Origin: Alkalihalobacterium alkalinitrilicum
GTDB taxonomy: Bacteria > Bacillota > Bacilli > Bacillales > Bacillaceae_F
Direction: 5' to 3'
Length of the DNA stretch: 64,000 bases
Assembly (NCBI RefSeq): GCF_002019605.1
Contig: NZ_KV917368.1
Location: 1,571,958-1,635,957, forward strand
Part shown: positions 55,684 to 64,000 of the stretch, piece by piece
Layout: every line of letters begins with the position of its first letter
Numbering within the stretch: the first letter of the stretch is position 1
Position numbers and translations under genes: made by a program
Notes under the pieces: generated by a model
The model's input: the letters and a program-made list of their open reading frames with translations, nothing else
The model's database searches: none
Told to the model about the DNA's origin: nothing

Positions 55684-56505
55684 TTACGATATTAATCGTT
55701 GGATATGTAAGGATATATACCCCATTTCAGAAGCGGGTAACTGAATATTATATTCTTTTTCAATAAAAACCGCTGCTTTCCCCGCAATATCAAAAGCTTC
55801 TTGATATTTTGTTTGAATAATTTCTAACATATCAGGATCCATCATTTGAAATGGTTCATCATTTTCAATTCTTGTCAGTGCAAACCTTAAGTGGGTTAAT
55901 AACCGTTGATACGAGATCGTATTTTCATCAAGGTCGATACCAAGTTCTTGGTGGATAATTTCCATCATTTCACTTATGATCGTCGTTTGCTGTAGGGTAC
56001 TTGCTATATTACCGCTGCCAAGTTTGGCTGTATGAATATGAAGAGCAATATGTCCAGCTTCATCGATCGGCAACTCAAGATCCAATTTTTCAGCGATGTA
56101 ACCAATGGCCCACTTCCCAATTTCAAACTCTTTTTTATATAAATTTTTTATTTCGTTTAGTAATTTATTTTGAATTTGAAATCCTTGTCGATAGCGTTCA
56201 ATAGCAAATGAAAGATGATCCGTTAGAGAAATATGAATGTGATCACTCAATGGGACTTGTAATTCCCCCTCCGCATAGCTAATTATATCCTCAGCGATTT
56301 GAATGTGAACTTCAGGTAACGTTCTTAATAATTCTTGGAACTTTTTATTTCCTTCATTCATAACGAATATTTTATCAATCTTATTCCTGTTAATTATATC
56401 GTTCTTCCTTTTCTGAAAAGCAATTCCCGAACCCATAACAATTTTCTCTTGATCATTTTCTTTTATAACTACAGCATTGTTATTTAATATTTTATATATT
56501 TTCAC
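55684..56505 (-). CDS. BglG-family transcriptional antiterminator (SacT/LicT type)
   Basis: 273 aa. An RNA-binding CAT domain (1-55, [18 protein letters not shown]) is followed by two PTS-regulated domains: PRD1 with His residues in [14 protein letters not shown] and [16 protein letters not shown]2 with [15 protein letters not shown] and [13 protein letters not shown]. It binds the RAT 124 bp downstream and is expected to be inactivated by ScrA phosphorylation without sucrose. Confidence 0.92.
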   Translation of the reverse strand: MKIYKILNNNAVVIKENDQEKIVMGSGIAFQKRKNDIINRNKIDKIFVMNEGNKKFQELLRTLPEVHIQIAEDIISYAEGELQVPLSDHIHISLTDHLSFAIERYRQGFQIQNKLLNEIKNLYKKEFEIGKWAIGYIAEKLDLELPIDEAGHIALHIHTAKLGSGNIASTLQQTTIISEMMEIIHQELGIDLDENTISYQRLLTHLRFALTRIENDEPFQMMDPDMLEIIQTKYQEAFDIAGKAAVFIEKEYNIQLPASEMGYISLHIQRLIS

Positions 56506-56617
56506 AAATTACACCTTTTCGACAAAATTCTTAATGGTTGATAGTGTATCATAACTATTAAAAAAAACTCAATACATAATAAATATGTCAAATCAGTCAT
56601 TGAACTTCATAATCTAT

Positions 56618-56717
56618 AAAGTGAAACTTCCATCAGGATAGGTTTTCCTTGTCTCCCACTGATGGTTTGTTGAGGACCACACGTTTGTGTTCATTTAGTT
56701 GTTGCGGGATAAAAATA
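56618..56717 (+). repeat. Dispersed structured repeat, copy 2
   Basis: Begins GTGAAACTTCCATCAG and ends AGTTGTTGCGGGATAAAAAT. CCATCAG (56630-56636) pairs with CTGATGG (56659-56665), then TTTGTTGAGGACCACACG. The same layout occurs at 47599 and 59888. Confidence 0.65.
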
Positions 56718-56730
56718 ACGCACAAGAAAC

Positions 56731-56767
56731 ACCCCGTTCTACTGCAAAAGTGGTACGGGGTGTTTGT
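56731..56767. terminator. Terminator
   Basis: AACACCCCGT pairs with ACGGGGTGTT, followed by TG/TT. It lies between copy 2 of the repeat and the 58-aa gene. Confidence 0.75.
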
Positions 56768-56890
56768 ACTTTCAGCGGACATTTTCCTTATCGGTTTACA
56801 AAATCCTCATAAGCACAGTAAATCTGATTTTATGTATGTTCATCACCAAGAATATCATACATAGTTCTTATCGTCATTTGCCAACCAAGG

Positions 56891-57067
56891 TTAACTGCTC
56901 TCACCAACTTGATACACTACACTTTTTTGTACAACCGTCAAGGGTTGGTGGGAACTATCCGGCGCTCCCTCAGCAGCATTAGCAGAACCTGTTCCAATAA
57001 TAAAGAGGCCGAACAATATACAACCTAAAAAAACTGCGATAAAAAAATTACGTGCATATTCAACCAT
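56891..57067 (-). CDS. Small exported or membrane peptide, 58 aa
   Basis: ATG 57067 follows GAGGTG. The peptide begins MVEYARNFFIAVFLGCILFG; the hydrophobic core and TGSANAAEG form a plausible signal peptide with cleavage after ANA. The mature part would be about 28 residues. No family recognised. Confidence 0.6.
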   Translation of the reverse strand: MVEYARNFFIAVFLGCILFGLFIIGTGSANAAEGAPDSSHQPLTVVQKSVVYQVGESS

Positions 57068-57317
57068 TTCTTTCACCTCAATTCATTTGACGGCAATTCT
57101 TGTTTTACGTTTCCTAATAACAAGCCTAATTTTGAGAAATTAGCAACGAATACTAACTGACATTATTTTTCCAAAAAACGCAATAGTTACAGTCGTTTCG
57201 AGGAATTTAATTGCATTCAGTTAAATAATAATAATCCCCCTCCAATTATTATTATTATTAACTCTTCTAGACATTTATACATACAATGTACTACCTGACA
57301 AGAAAGGTGGTGTTACA

Positions 57318-57521
57318 ATGTTTGGATACGGATGCGATGCTTACCCTGTAAGTCCTGTTCTACCAGGTTGCGCTCATACTTCACCAGGATTTGGTTATGG
57401 CCCTACACATGTGTCTCCTGCAGGATTTCGACCAAGAGGTGGTGGCTTTGCACTGATCGTGGTTCTGTTCATCTTATTGATCATTATCGGTGCTTCATGG
57501 GGTCATAAAAAAGTATGTTAA
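57318..57521 (+). CDS. YjcZ-like small membrane protein
   Basis: 67 aa behind AAAGGTGGTG. A Gly/Pro/Tyr-rich N-terminal part (MFGYGCDAYPVSPVLPGC) leads to a C-terminal membrane helix FALIVVLFILLIIIGASWG, the hallmark of the YjcZ family associated with spores. Three cysteines. Confidence 0.8.
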   Translation: MFGYGCDAYPVSPVLPGCAHTSPGFGYGPTHVSPAGFRPRGGGFALIVVLFILLIIIGASWGHKKVC

Positions 57522-57539
57522 TCAAATTTTAACTGCATA

Positions 57540-57622
57540 AATAAGGCTGACTCATATATGTTCATACTTCTAATAGAAGATCTCTCTTCTAAAAGTTGCA
57601 AAACATTGGAGTCAGCCTGACT
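57540..57622. terminator. Convergent terminator
   Basis: AAGGCTGACTC (57542-57552) pairs with GAGTCAGCCT (57611-57620) around a long loop that has its own hairpin (AGAAGATCTCTCTTCT-like). It separates the YjcZ-like gene from the MaoC genes. Confidence 0.65.
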
Positions 57623-57631
57623 TACCCTGCA

Positions 57632-58036
57632 CTATACATCTAATTTAAAAATGACTTTTCCTTTAAGTACTTCCTGATCTGTTTGCTTCAGAGCTTTTAC
57701 ATCGAAGGTTAGTTCTCCTAAATTCACTTCTATTAAGCTTGCTTTTAAGGTAATGACATCATTTAAAAATACCATTCCTTTAAAGCGGATATTGTAGTCT
57801 TGAATATATCCTTCTTCATAATGTGCAGTAAACAACTTTGCTAAATTACCCATCGTCCACATTCCGTGAGCAATGATACCTGGCAATCCCGATTTTGTTG
57901 CCTCTTCATCAATAGTATGAATGGGGTTAAAGTCACCAGAAGCCCCAGAATACTTAATTAAATCCATTCTAGAAACGGGTGGGAGTTGAACTTCTTCTAA
58001 CGCTTCGCCGATTTGTAAATCTCTTAATCTATTCAC
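57632..58036 (-). CDS. MaoC-type (R)-enoyl-CoA hydratase, subunit with catalytic motif
   Basis: 134 aa hot-dog fold. The hydratase-2 motif is complete: YSGASGDFNPIHTIDEEAT with the Asp/His pair, then GIIAHGMWTMGNLA. It overlaps the next gene by 4 bases (ATGA). Together they resemble the HadA/HadB or split MaoC dehydratases that hydrate enoyl-CoA. Confidence 0.85.
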   Translation of the reverse strand: MNRLRDLQIGEALEEVQLPPVSRMDLIKYSGASGDFNPIHTIDEEATKSGLPGIIAHGMWTMGNLAKLFTAHYEEGYIQDYNIRFKGMVFLNDVITLKASLIEVNLGELTFDVKALKQTDQEVLKGKVIFKLDV

Positions 58037-58482
58037 TTCCCTATCCCCTTTCTAACAGCTTCTGTAATAATTCCAACCATTTTTTCTGTAAAAATTAGAT
58101 TACCTTCTTGATCTTCACCGTATCTATTAAATGTTATAAACCCCATCCAACCACTCTGACCAGATTTTTCTACATAGTCAGTAATCTCTGAATAACAAAA
58201 TACTTCTTCACCAACTAATAGAGGCCGTTCATAATGATAACGCTGTTCACCATGGATGAGTCCTACACTTGGAAGGTTCGCTCCCTCTATTTCACCAAAA
58301 TCAAAAACACGAGGAAATGTAGGAGGGGCAATATTATTTTGATATTTTGATTGTTTACCCGTCTCTTCGTCGAAATAAATGGGATGTAAGTCTCCAATTG
58401 CATCAGCAAACTTTTTTACAGCTCCTCTTTCAACTACGTTTTTTACTTTTTTTGATCGTTTTCCTATCATTTCGTTTAACAT
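58033..58482 (-). CDS. MaoC-like partner subunit (FAS1-type dehydratase)
   Basis: 149 aa from the ATG at 58482 with GAGGTG upstream. Hot-dog fold with VERGAVKKFADAIGDLHPIYF and PTFPRVFDFGE, typical of the N-terminal half of MaoC fusions; the catalytic His is in the partner. It probably forms a heterodimer with the following gene. Confidence 0.82.
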   Translation of the reverse strand: MLNEMIGKRSKKVKNVVERGAVKKFADAIGDLHPIYFDEETGKQSKYQNNIAPPTFPRVFDFGEIEGANLPSVGLIHGEQRYHYERPLLVGEEVFCYSEITDYVEKSGQSGWMGFITFNRYGEDQEGNLIFTEKMVGIITEAVRKGIGK

Positions 58483-58521
58483 CGTTTTCACCTCAATACA
58501 GCATTCAGCTAAAATTAACCG

Positions 58522-59697
58522 TTAGATAAATTGACCTAATTTTACATTGCCTTTTAATAAATTTCTAGAAATGATTAATCGTTGGATTTCATCCGTACCA
58601 TCGTAAATTCTCCATACTCTAGCTTCACGATACCACCGTTCAATTGGAAGCTCTCTCGTATATCCCATACCCCCATGAATTTGGAGAACACGATCAATTA
58701 CCTTGTTCCCAATATTCGAACCATATAATTTTGCAATTGAAGCTAAATGACGATTATCTTCACCTTCATCAAGTGTAAATGCCGCATTAAGTACTAGCCA
58801 TCTAGCCGCTTCAATTTCAACTGCTGAATCAGCAATTTGCCACTGAATAGCTTGTCTTTCAGAGATTGGTTTTCCAAATGTTTCGCGCTCTTTAGAGTAA
58901 TCAATCGCCATTTGCAATAATCGTTCCGAAGCACCGACTGCAACGGCTCCAACAAACCAACGTGCAAAACCAATCCACTCTAACCCAAGTTGATATCCTT
59001 TATGAAGTTCACCTAATATATTTTCTTCAGGAACACGAACATTCTCAAAAACTAAGCCAGCTGGTCCCCATTCTCCCATTGTATCTATATACTCAGATCT
59101 CCACCCCATATCGCGGTCCACGATAAAACAAGTAATTCCTTCTGTACCTGTTTGTTTATGTTTCTCTTTATCTGTGATTGCAATGGCCATTACGAAATCT
59201 GCGTCATTTCCACCTGTAATAAACGTTTTTTCCCCATTCAAAACCCATTCATTTCCGTCTTTTACAGCTGTCATTTTAATATTACGCGTATCTGAACCAG
59301 CACTAGGTTCTGTCATCGCAAAACATGACTTTTTGTCACCATTTATCGTCGGAATTAAGTATTTTTGTTTTTGTTCTTCATTAGCATAGTATAGGATATT
59401 ATCTGCCGTTCCACCGAATTTAAAAGGAACAAAAGTCTTTGAAACTTCCATCGTAACAATCGCTAGCATCATATTTCCGAGATCAGCACCACCGTATTCA
59501 GCTGGTGTATTAATCCCCCAAAAACCAAACTCTTTCGCTTTTAGTTGAAGCGCTTTCATTTGTTCTTCAGAGAGACTAGGTCTACCTGCTCGCTCATTTC
59601 GGAGCACTTCATTTTCCAATGGCATTAGTTCATTTTCTACAAACTTGCGAATCGTCTTTTGAACCATTCTTTGTTCTTCAGTTAATCGTAAATGCAT
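58522..59697 (-). CDS. Acyl-CoA dehydrogenase
   Basis: 391 aa with all three family domains: N-terminal helical, middle beta (CFAMTEPSAGSDTRNIKMTA) and C-terminal helical (GFARWFVGAVAVGASERLLQ; QIHGGMGYTRELPIERWYRE). An FAD enzyme that introduces a double bond in an acyl-CoA, whose product would feed the MaoC hydratase encoded next. GGGGGAA precedes the start. Confidence 0.92.
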   Translation of the reverse strand: MHLRLTEEQRMVQKTIRKFVENELMPLENEVLRNERAGRPSLSEEQMKALQLKAKEFGFWGINTPAEYGGADLGNMMLAIVTMEVSKTFVPFKFGGTADNILYYANEEQKQKYLIPTINGDKKSCFAMTEPSAGSDTRNIKMTAVKDGNEWVLNGEKTFITGGNDADFVMAIAITDKEKHKQTGTEGITCFIVDRDMGWRSEYIDTMGEWGPAGLVFENVRVPEENILGELHKGYQLGLEWIGFARWFVGAVAVGASERLLQMAIDYSKERETFGKPISERQAIQWQIADSAVEIEAARWLVLNAAFTLDEGEDNRHLASIAKLYGSNIGNKVIDRVLQIHGGMGYTRELPIERWYREARVWRIYDGTDEIQRLIISRNLLKGNVKLGQFI

Positions 59698-59750
59698 ATA
59701 TAAATTCCCCCAGACATAATAAAAATAAAGTATCCCTTTCTATATCTATT

Positions 59751-59768
59751 ATACCTACCGGTTGGTAT
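59751..59768 (-). promoter_or_regulatory. Palindromic operator in the acyl-CoA dehydrogenase promoter
   Basis: ATACCTACCGGTTGGTAT is a near-perfect palindrome. On the minus strand it sits between an AAGACA (-35-like) and a TATAAT (complement of 59748-59753). ACC-N-ACCGGT-N-GGT half-sites are a common TetR-family target, so a fatty-acid or acyl-CoA responsive repressor is likely. Confidence 0.65.
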
Positions 59769-59887
59769 GTTGTCTTTAATTAATTTTCAGAAAATTAACT
59801 TTTTGTTTAGAATTATGTTAACTATATACAAAAAAAAGAGCTTTCCGTACCTTATCAAAGAATTATAATCGTAAAAAATGAAATCAG

Positions 59888-59995
59888 GTGAAACTTCCAG
59901 CAGTGAGGGGTTTCTCCCTTTCCACACATATCCTTCTTTAACTCCTCGAAGCCTTGTCGTGGAGGCATTACTGCCAGTTGTGGCGGAATAAAAAC
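59888..59995 (+). repeat. Dispersed structured repeat, copy 3
   Basis: Begins GTGAAACTTCCAGCAG and ends AGTTGTGGCGGAATAAAAAC, matching copy 2 at both ends; the middle differs and can pair as CGAAGCC/GGAGGC-type stems. Non-coding. Confidence 0.55.
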
Positions 59996-60041
59996 GAAAG
60001 TACCTCACCAAACGGTAAGATACTTTGTAGAACATTAACTA

Positions 60042-63000
60042 TTATTTTATTACAAATGCTGTTTGACTGTGTCCTTCCTTTGTCTTTCTGACGTCTAAAA
60101 TAGCGGGGATCGCTTGTTTAAGTTCTTGCACATGTGATATAACACCAATTAGTCTCCCTGATTGTTGAAGCTCAATAAGTGTATCGATCGCTTTACTTAA
60201 TGATTCTTCATCTAACGAACCGAAACCTTCATCAATGAACATCGTTTCAATGGAAATCCCGCCCTGATGGGATTGAATAATATCAACCATTCCGAGCGCT
60301 AAACTAAGTGAAGCATTAAATTTCTCTCCACCTGATAATGTTTTTACATCCCGTTTTTGACCAGTATAATTATCATACACATCTAAACTAAGTCCACTTT
60401 GCTTTCCCCTTTTTTCAAGCCGATCACTACGAACGAGCTGGAACTGACCATTCGAAAGACGAGTCAATCGTTGATTTGCGACTTGCACAATTTGTTCGAG
60501 GAACTCGATAAGTAAATACCTTTCAAACGATATTTTTTTTGCGTTATCCCCACGAACAACGTCATAAAGGTCTTTATGAATGTAATAAGTTTGCTCCGAA
60601 TCTTTCACCTTTTTATTCGCAGACTCAATATCTCTCATTCCTTTATCAATAAGCTTCACCAAGTTATCGTTCTCGATATAAGCTAATCTTAAAGTTTCAA
60701 GGATTTGCTCTAATTGGTGAATTTCTTTTTGTAGGGCACCAAGATCGTATCGTTCTTTACCTATTAGTTCAGTTTTGAGCTCTGTAATTTGTTTTTGCAC
60801 AGTTGTTACTTCAGTCTTATATGTTTGAATTTCTTCTTTCATTGCCTCGCGTTTTATTTTTGAGAGTTTTGCTTGACGAAACTCTTCTTCCGTTAAAAAT
60901 CCAGCAGCGAGGAGTTCATTATTAAACTTTTTATAAGCTTTTTCTTTCTTATCTTTCGTTAGTTCTAGTTGTTTTGTAAAATTTTCAACAGTCGATTTTG
61001 CTTTAAAATACCGTTCATTTGCTTCAGTAAGCTGTTCCTGCACAACTTTCCACTGATGTTCTAATTTTTGTTTTTCTTCTTCTTTTTCTTTTATTTCAAT
61101 ACGAAGCATTTCTAGAGATTGTAACGACTCAGGTATATCATTTACAAGTTGTTCAAACGATGTTGTTGCCTTTTCATATGCTACAACAGTTTCATTATAC
61201 TGTTTTTCAACTTGTAATCTTTCAGTTTCTGTCGTTTCGATCATTTTCTCTAACCGCTCATTTTCCTTTTTCTTTTGTTCAATTTCTTTTTGCTCCATTT
61301 TAAGTTGAATCAACTCTTTTTCAAGCTGTTTTTCATCCTCAATTAATTTATGCAACGTAACGCCTAATTCATCAATTGGAAGTTTGAGATCTGTGACTTC
61401 TAGTTGCTTTGTCTCTATCTGGGAGTTAATCGAACTTAAATCAGATTGTAGCCTTCTATAAGTTGCCTCAGCCATTTCTTTTACTTTTCTTTTTTGTTCT
61501 AATATTTCTTTTGTTGGAACATCCTCTTGACGAACTGCACGTTCTGGATGTTCAGCGCTCCCACATACTGGACAGGGCTCTCCAGCATGAAGATGCTCAG
61601 CTAATAAACTAGCTTGTCCTTCGATCCAATGAGCTTCCAATGTATCGTAGTCTTTTTTAATTGATACATATTTCGTTTCTTCATTAATCATTTCAGTTGA
61701 TATTTTTGTTTGCATTTCAACCAATTGCAAAAAATCATTTACACTTTTCGTTTGTGTTTTGATTTCTTGAAGATGATCAACTTTATTCGTATACCCTTGG
61801 TTATTGTTTTCTAAGCGTTTGATCACTTTGACAATTTTTAGTTTTTCGGCTTTTTGATCTGAAATCTTGATAGTCAGATTTTGGTTTTGTTGCATTAATC
61901 GTTCAACCGCCACTTTCATACTATTTAACGCCAATCCTTTTTCATCCAGTTGAACTACTTTTGGAACCCATTCTTTTAGTTTATTAACCAGTATAGTTGC
62001 TTGTTCACGTTGTTTGTGTTTCTCTTCTTCTTTTTTAAATACCTCTTTCGCAGTCTTTATTTTTTCCACTGAACGGATGTGTTCAAGATTGGCATTCTCA
62101 AGTTGAATATCCATCTCTTTTACTTCTTGATCTAGCTCATTATAATGTTCCTCATGCACTTCTAATTTGCTAGCTAACTCAGCTAATTTCAGTTGTTGTT
62201 CTTTTTTATCAATTGCTGGACGCTTATTCTTTAGTGCTTCTTTTTGCTCTCGTTTCATATCAAGATGATCAAAACGTTCATTTATTGTTTTTGCATTATG
62301 AAATTGGGTTGTTTTTTCTTGGAGTTGCTTATTCTGTTCTGTAAAATGCTTTTTCTGTTGTTCCGTTTCTTGTTGATAATAGTGCATTTCATGACCTAAA
62401 GCTTCAAGAACTTGATGGGTATTGTAGTTTTCTTGTTCAATTACTTCACTAAAATGGGATTCTATCCGGTTTGGCAAGTTTTGTTTGATGCTTTTGATGT
62501 GAAGATCGCGTTCTTGTTTTTGTTCTTCATACACTTTTTGTGATGAAACCCTATTTTCATTTAACTTTTCCGTCATTTGTTTAAAGAGGCCTGTTTTAAA
62601 AATCTTTCGAAGGATTTCTTCTTTATCTTCAGTTTCAGAAGTTAATAATTTACGAAATTCTCCTTGAGGAAGCATAACAATTTGGCTAAATTGATCCTTC
62701 GTTAGACCGATAATTTGCTGGAGTTTTTCATTCACCTGACTTACTGTTAAACGATCGACTAACAATGTTTCCTGATCTCCAGTAAGTTCATATAATTCAT
62801 ATTTATCACCTGTGGCGGTTTTATTTGTACCTTTTATATGAGCAAGCTGTCTAAACACACGATAGGTTCGACCACGAAGTTCGAATTCAAAATCAACGGA
62901 AGTATGATCATCGTCTGCTGCAAAATGACTTCTTAGCATCCTCGCATCATTACGGTCTTCTCCACTTGCCTCACCATATAATGCAAAGCAAATCGCATCA

Positions 63001-63134
63001 AAAATACTTGTTTTTCCAGCGCCTGTATTACCTGATATTACAAACAAACGGTGTTCATTTAGATCTCTAAAATCAATAACTTCCTTTTGCTTATAAGGCC
63101 CAAACGCAGTTAAAATAATTTTGATTGGTCTCAT
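60042..63134 (-). CDS. sbcC: SbcC, SMC-like subunit of the SbcCD nuclease
   Basis: 1,030 aa. Walker A at 35-42 (GNTGAGKT), a long coiled coil, a central zinc hook CPVC (AGEPCPVCGSAEHPE), a second coiled coil, then the signature LSGGEKFNASLSLALGMVD and Walker B MFIDEGFGSLDEES. It is an ATPase that with SbcD cleaves DNA hairpins and blocked ends. Its ATG overlaps the sbcD stop. Such activity would bear on the many long palindromes in this genome. Confidence 0.95.
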   Translation of the reverse strand: MRPIKIILTAFGPYKQKEVIDFRDLNEHRLFVISGNTGAGKTSIFDAICFALYGEASGEDRNDARMLRSHFAADDDHTSVDFEFELRGRTYRVFRQLAHIKGTNKTATGDKYELYELTGDQETLLVDRLTVSQVNEKLQQIIGLTKDQFSQIVMLPQGEFRKLLTSETEDKEEILRKIFKTGLFKQMTEKLNENRVSSQKVYEEQKQERDLHIKSIKQNLPNRIESHFSEVIEQENYNTHQVLEALGHEMHYYQQETEQQKKHFTEQNKQLQEKTTQFHNAKTINERFDHLDMKREQKEALKNKRPAIDKKEQQLKLAELASKLEVHEEHYNELDQEVKEMDIQLENANLEHIRSVEKIKTAKEVFKKEEEKHKQREQATILVNKLKEWVPKVVQLDEKGLALNSMKVAVERLMQQNQNLTIKISDQKAEKLKIVKVIKRLENNNQGYTNKVDHLQEIKTQTKSVNDFLQLVEMQTKISTEMINEETKYVSIKKDYDTLEAHWIEGQASLLAEHLHAGEPCPVCGSAEHPERAVRQEDVPTKEILEQKRKVKEMAEATYRRLQSDLSSINSQIETKQLEVTDLKLPIDELGVTLHKLIEDEKQLEKELIQLKMEQKEIEQKKKENERLEKMIETTETERLQVEKQYNETVVAYEKATTSFEQLVNDIPESLQSLEMLRIEIKEKEEEKQKLEHQWKVVQEQLTEANERYFKAKSTVENFTKQLELTKDKKEKAYKKFNNELLAAGFLTEEEFRQAKLSKIKREAMKEEIQTYKTEVTTVQKQITELKTELIGKERYDLGALQKEIHQLEQILETLRLAYIENDNLVKLIDKGMRDIESANKKVKDSEQTYYIHKDLYDVVRGDNAKKISFERYLLIEFLEQIVQVANQRLTRLSNGQFQLVRSDRLEKRGKQSGLSLDVYDNYTGQKRDVKTLSGGEKFNASLSLALGMVDIIQSHQGGISIETMFIDEGFGSLDEESLSKAIDTLIELQQSGRLIGVISHVQELKQAIPAILDVRKTKEGHSQTAFVIK

Positions 63135-64000
63135 TTTCTACCACCCTCTAATCTAATCGTTTCTTGTAATACTTCGCCAAAGAGTTGTTCTGTTTCTTTG
63201 GTAATGTCAGACCCTTTGACTTCTTTATAAAACGCTCTAAAGAGGGATAGTTCATCCATTTTTGATCGAGCCATTATTTCTGCATTTCCTTCATTTGTAG
63301 TTAAAAAGGAAATTACTCTTTCTACATGCATCGCATTCGGATAAACCGATCGAATACGCTCCATCGGTGATAATACAGGACTTTCATCTAATAATCGAAC
63401 AAACACATAATCCTCATTTCGTTCGTGCTTTTCAATTTCGTCCATTTTCCCTTCTACCGTTCGAACGTTTCTTTTGGGTTCGAGTAACCGTTTTTCAACC
63501 GAAATCTCACCTTGATCATCTATATCTACTACATAAAAGCCTTTTTTATGATGTTCTTCAGATATAGAATACTTTAATAGTGAACCCGCATAACGGATTT
63601 TCTCATTTCCAACATGATGAGCTTGATGCAAATGTCCTAACGCAGTGTAATGAAAACGATCAAATAGACTTGCATTTACATGTTCAGCACCACCAATTGC
63701 TAGTGGGCGTTCAGAGTCACTCGTATTCGGTTTTTCTTCGCCGAAAGGAGTTACGAAAGCATGTCCCACAAAAATATGTCTAGCCTTTTGATCCATATTC
63801 TCGACAATTTTATCGACGACAGCCTTCATCGCTTGATCGTGTGAACGAATATCTTCTAATTGTAATTCGTATTTAACTTTACTTGGTTCCGCATATGGAA
63901 CTAAATGAAAATGAACTTCTCCATGTTCATCTTGTAAAACAACAGGTTCAAACGTATTCGTAAATTGACCTATAATATGAAAACCGTTTGCTTTCATAAT
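63131..64000 (-). CDS. sbcD: SbcD nuclease subunit, N-terminus outside the window
   Basis: The visible 289 or so codons run off the right edge; the ATG near 63997 is internal, since full SbcD is about 390-400 aa and the phosphoesterase Asp motifs are missing. Visible nuclease signatures are RHIFVGHAFVTPF and HYTALGHLHQAHHVG (metal-binding GHxH). The C-terminal capping domain follows. It is coupled to sbcC. Confidence 0.92.
   Translation of the reverse strand: MMKANGFHIIGQFTNTFEPVVLQDEHGEVHFHLVPYAEPSKVKYELQLEDIRSHDQAMKAVVDKIVENMDQKARHIFVGHAFVTPFGEEKPNTSDSERPLAIGGAEHVNASLFDRFHYTALGHLHQAHHVGNEKIRYAGSLLKYSISEEHHKKGFYVVDIDDQGEISVEKRLLEPKRNVRTVEGKMDEIEKHERNEDYVFVRLLDESPVLSPMERIRSVYPNAMHVERVISFLTTNEGNAEIMARSKMDELSLFRAFYKEVKGSDITKETEQLFGEVLQETIRLEGGRK

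Noticed and set aside
59787-60035. 82-codon minus-strand frame
   Set aside because: It overlaps the dispersed repeat and has no ribosome site; low-complexity translation.

Overview
The window is AT-rich DNA from a spore-forming Bacillaceae-type bacterium (low-GC Bacillota). The indicators are strong GGAGG-type ribosome sites with frequent TTG/GTG starts, CcpA-type cre boxes, a LicT/SacT-type RAT antiterminator, a YjcZ-like protein, a YtaF-like protein, a KinE-like histidine kinase core and a SigL(-24/-12)-type promoter. The species cannot be fixed from sequence alone. No tRNA, rRNA or CRISPR array was seen.

Layout. 0-17 kb is an accessory region dominated by mobile DNA: a partial IS1380 transposase, three tandem micro-genes sharing the core S-[IV]-D-G-V-K-V-S-P-P, a frameshifted membrane-protein gene, an orphan serine resolvase hit at its last codon by an intact IS21-type element, a large PAS-GGDEF-EAL-PAS-PAS-histidine kinase, a decayed IS110 element with a candidate bridge-RNA leader, a nonsense-mutated IS1595 gene, an intact IS4-family element with a 9-bp target duplication, and an internally deleted IS1182-like element. 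17-28 kb is a coherent catabolic island: a PocR-domain two-component system, a B12-dependent glycerol/diol dehydratase with its reactivase, a GlcG/HbpS-like protein, an NAD aldehyde dehydrogenase and a glycerol facilitator behind a cre box. No microcompartment genes are present, and the subunit lengths match free glycerol dehydratase. 28-35 kb is a decayed zone (purine/uracil-type permease pseudogene, IS3 element, amidase with an in-frame TAG behind a -24/-12 promoter, truncated IS1182 element).

35-41 kb is a nested mobile structure. A group IIC-type intron sits immediately after the terminator of a GGDEF gene, and its reverse transcriptase gene is split by a 3.06-kb element bearing tyrosine recombinases (RIT-like). 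Two of those recombinases are fused in one 617-residue reading frame. 41-64 kb is ordinary chromosome: a diguanylate cyclase, a FrnE-like thiol oxidoreductase, a D,D-carboxypeptidase, DUF1292 and VanW proteins, futalosine-pathway genes mqnB/mqnD, a STAS-less SulP transporter, an amidohydrolase, a complete sucrose operon (scrA-scrK-scrB with antiterminator, RAT and cre), small spore/membrane proteins, a MaoC/MaoC/acyl-CoA dehydrogenase cluster behind a palindromic operator, and sbcCD at the right edge.

Working together: the PocR kinase and AraC-type regulator probably sense a polyol and switch on uptake (GlpF), dehydration to 3-hydroxypropionaldehyde or propanal, and oxidation to an acid, with CcpA giving glucose repression. 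The sucrose genes form a second, independently controlled sugar operon. The most novel-looking items are the tandem micropeptides, the fused double tyrosine recombinase inside the intron, and a dispersed intergenic repeat with compensatory stem changes.
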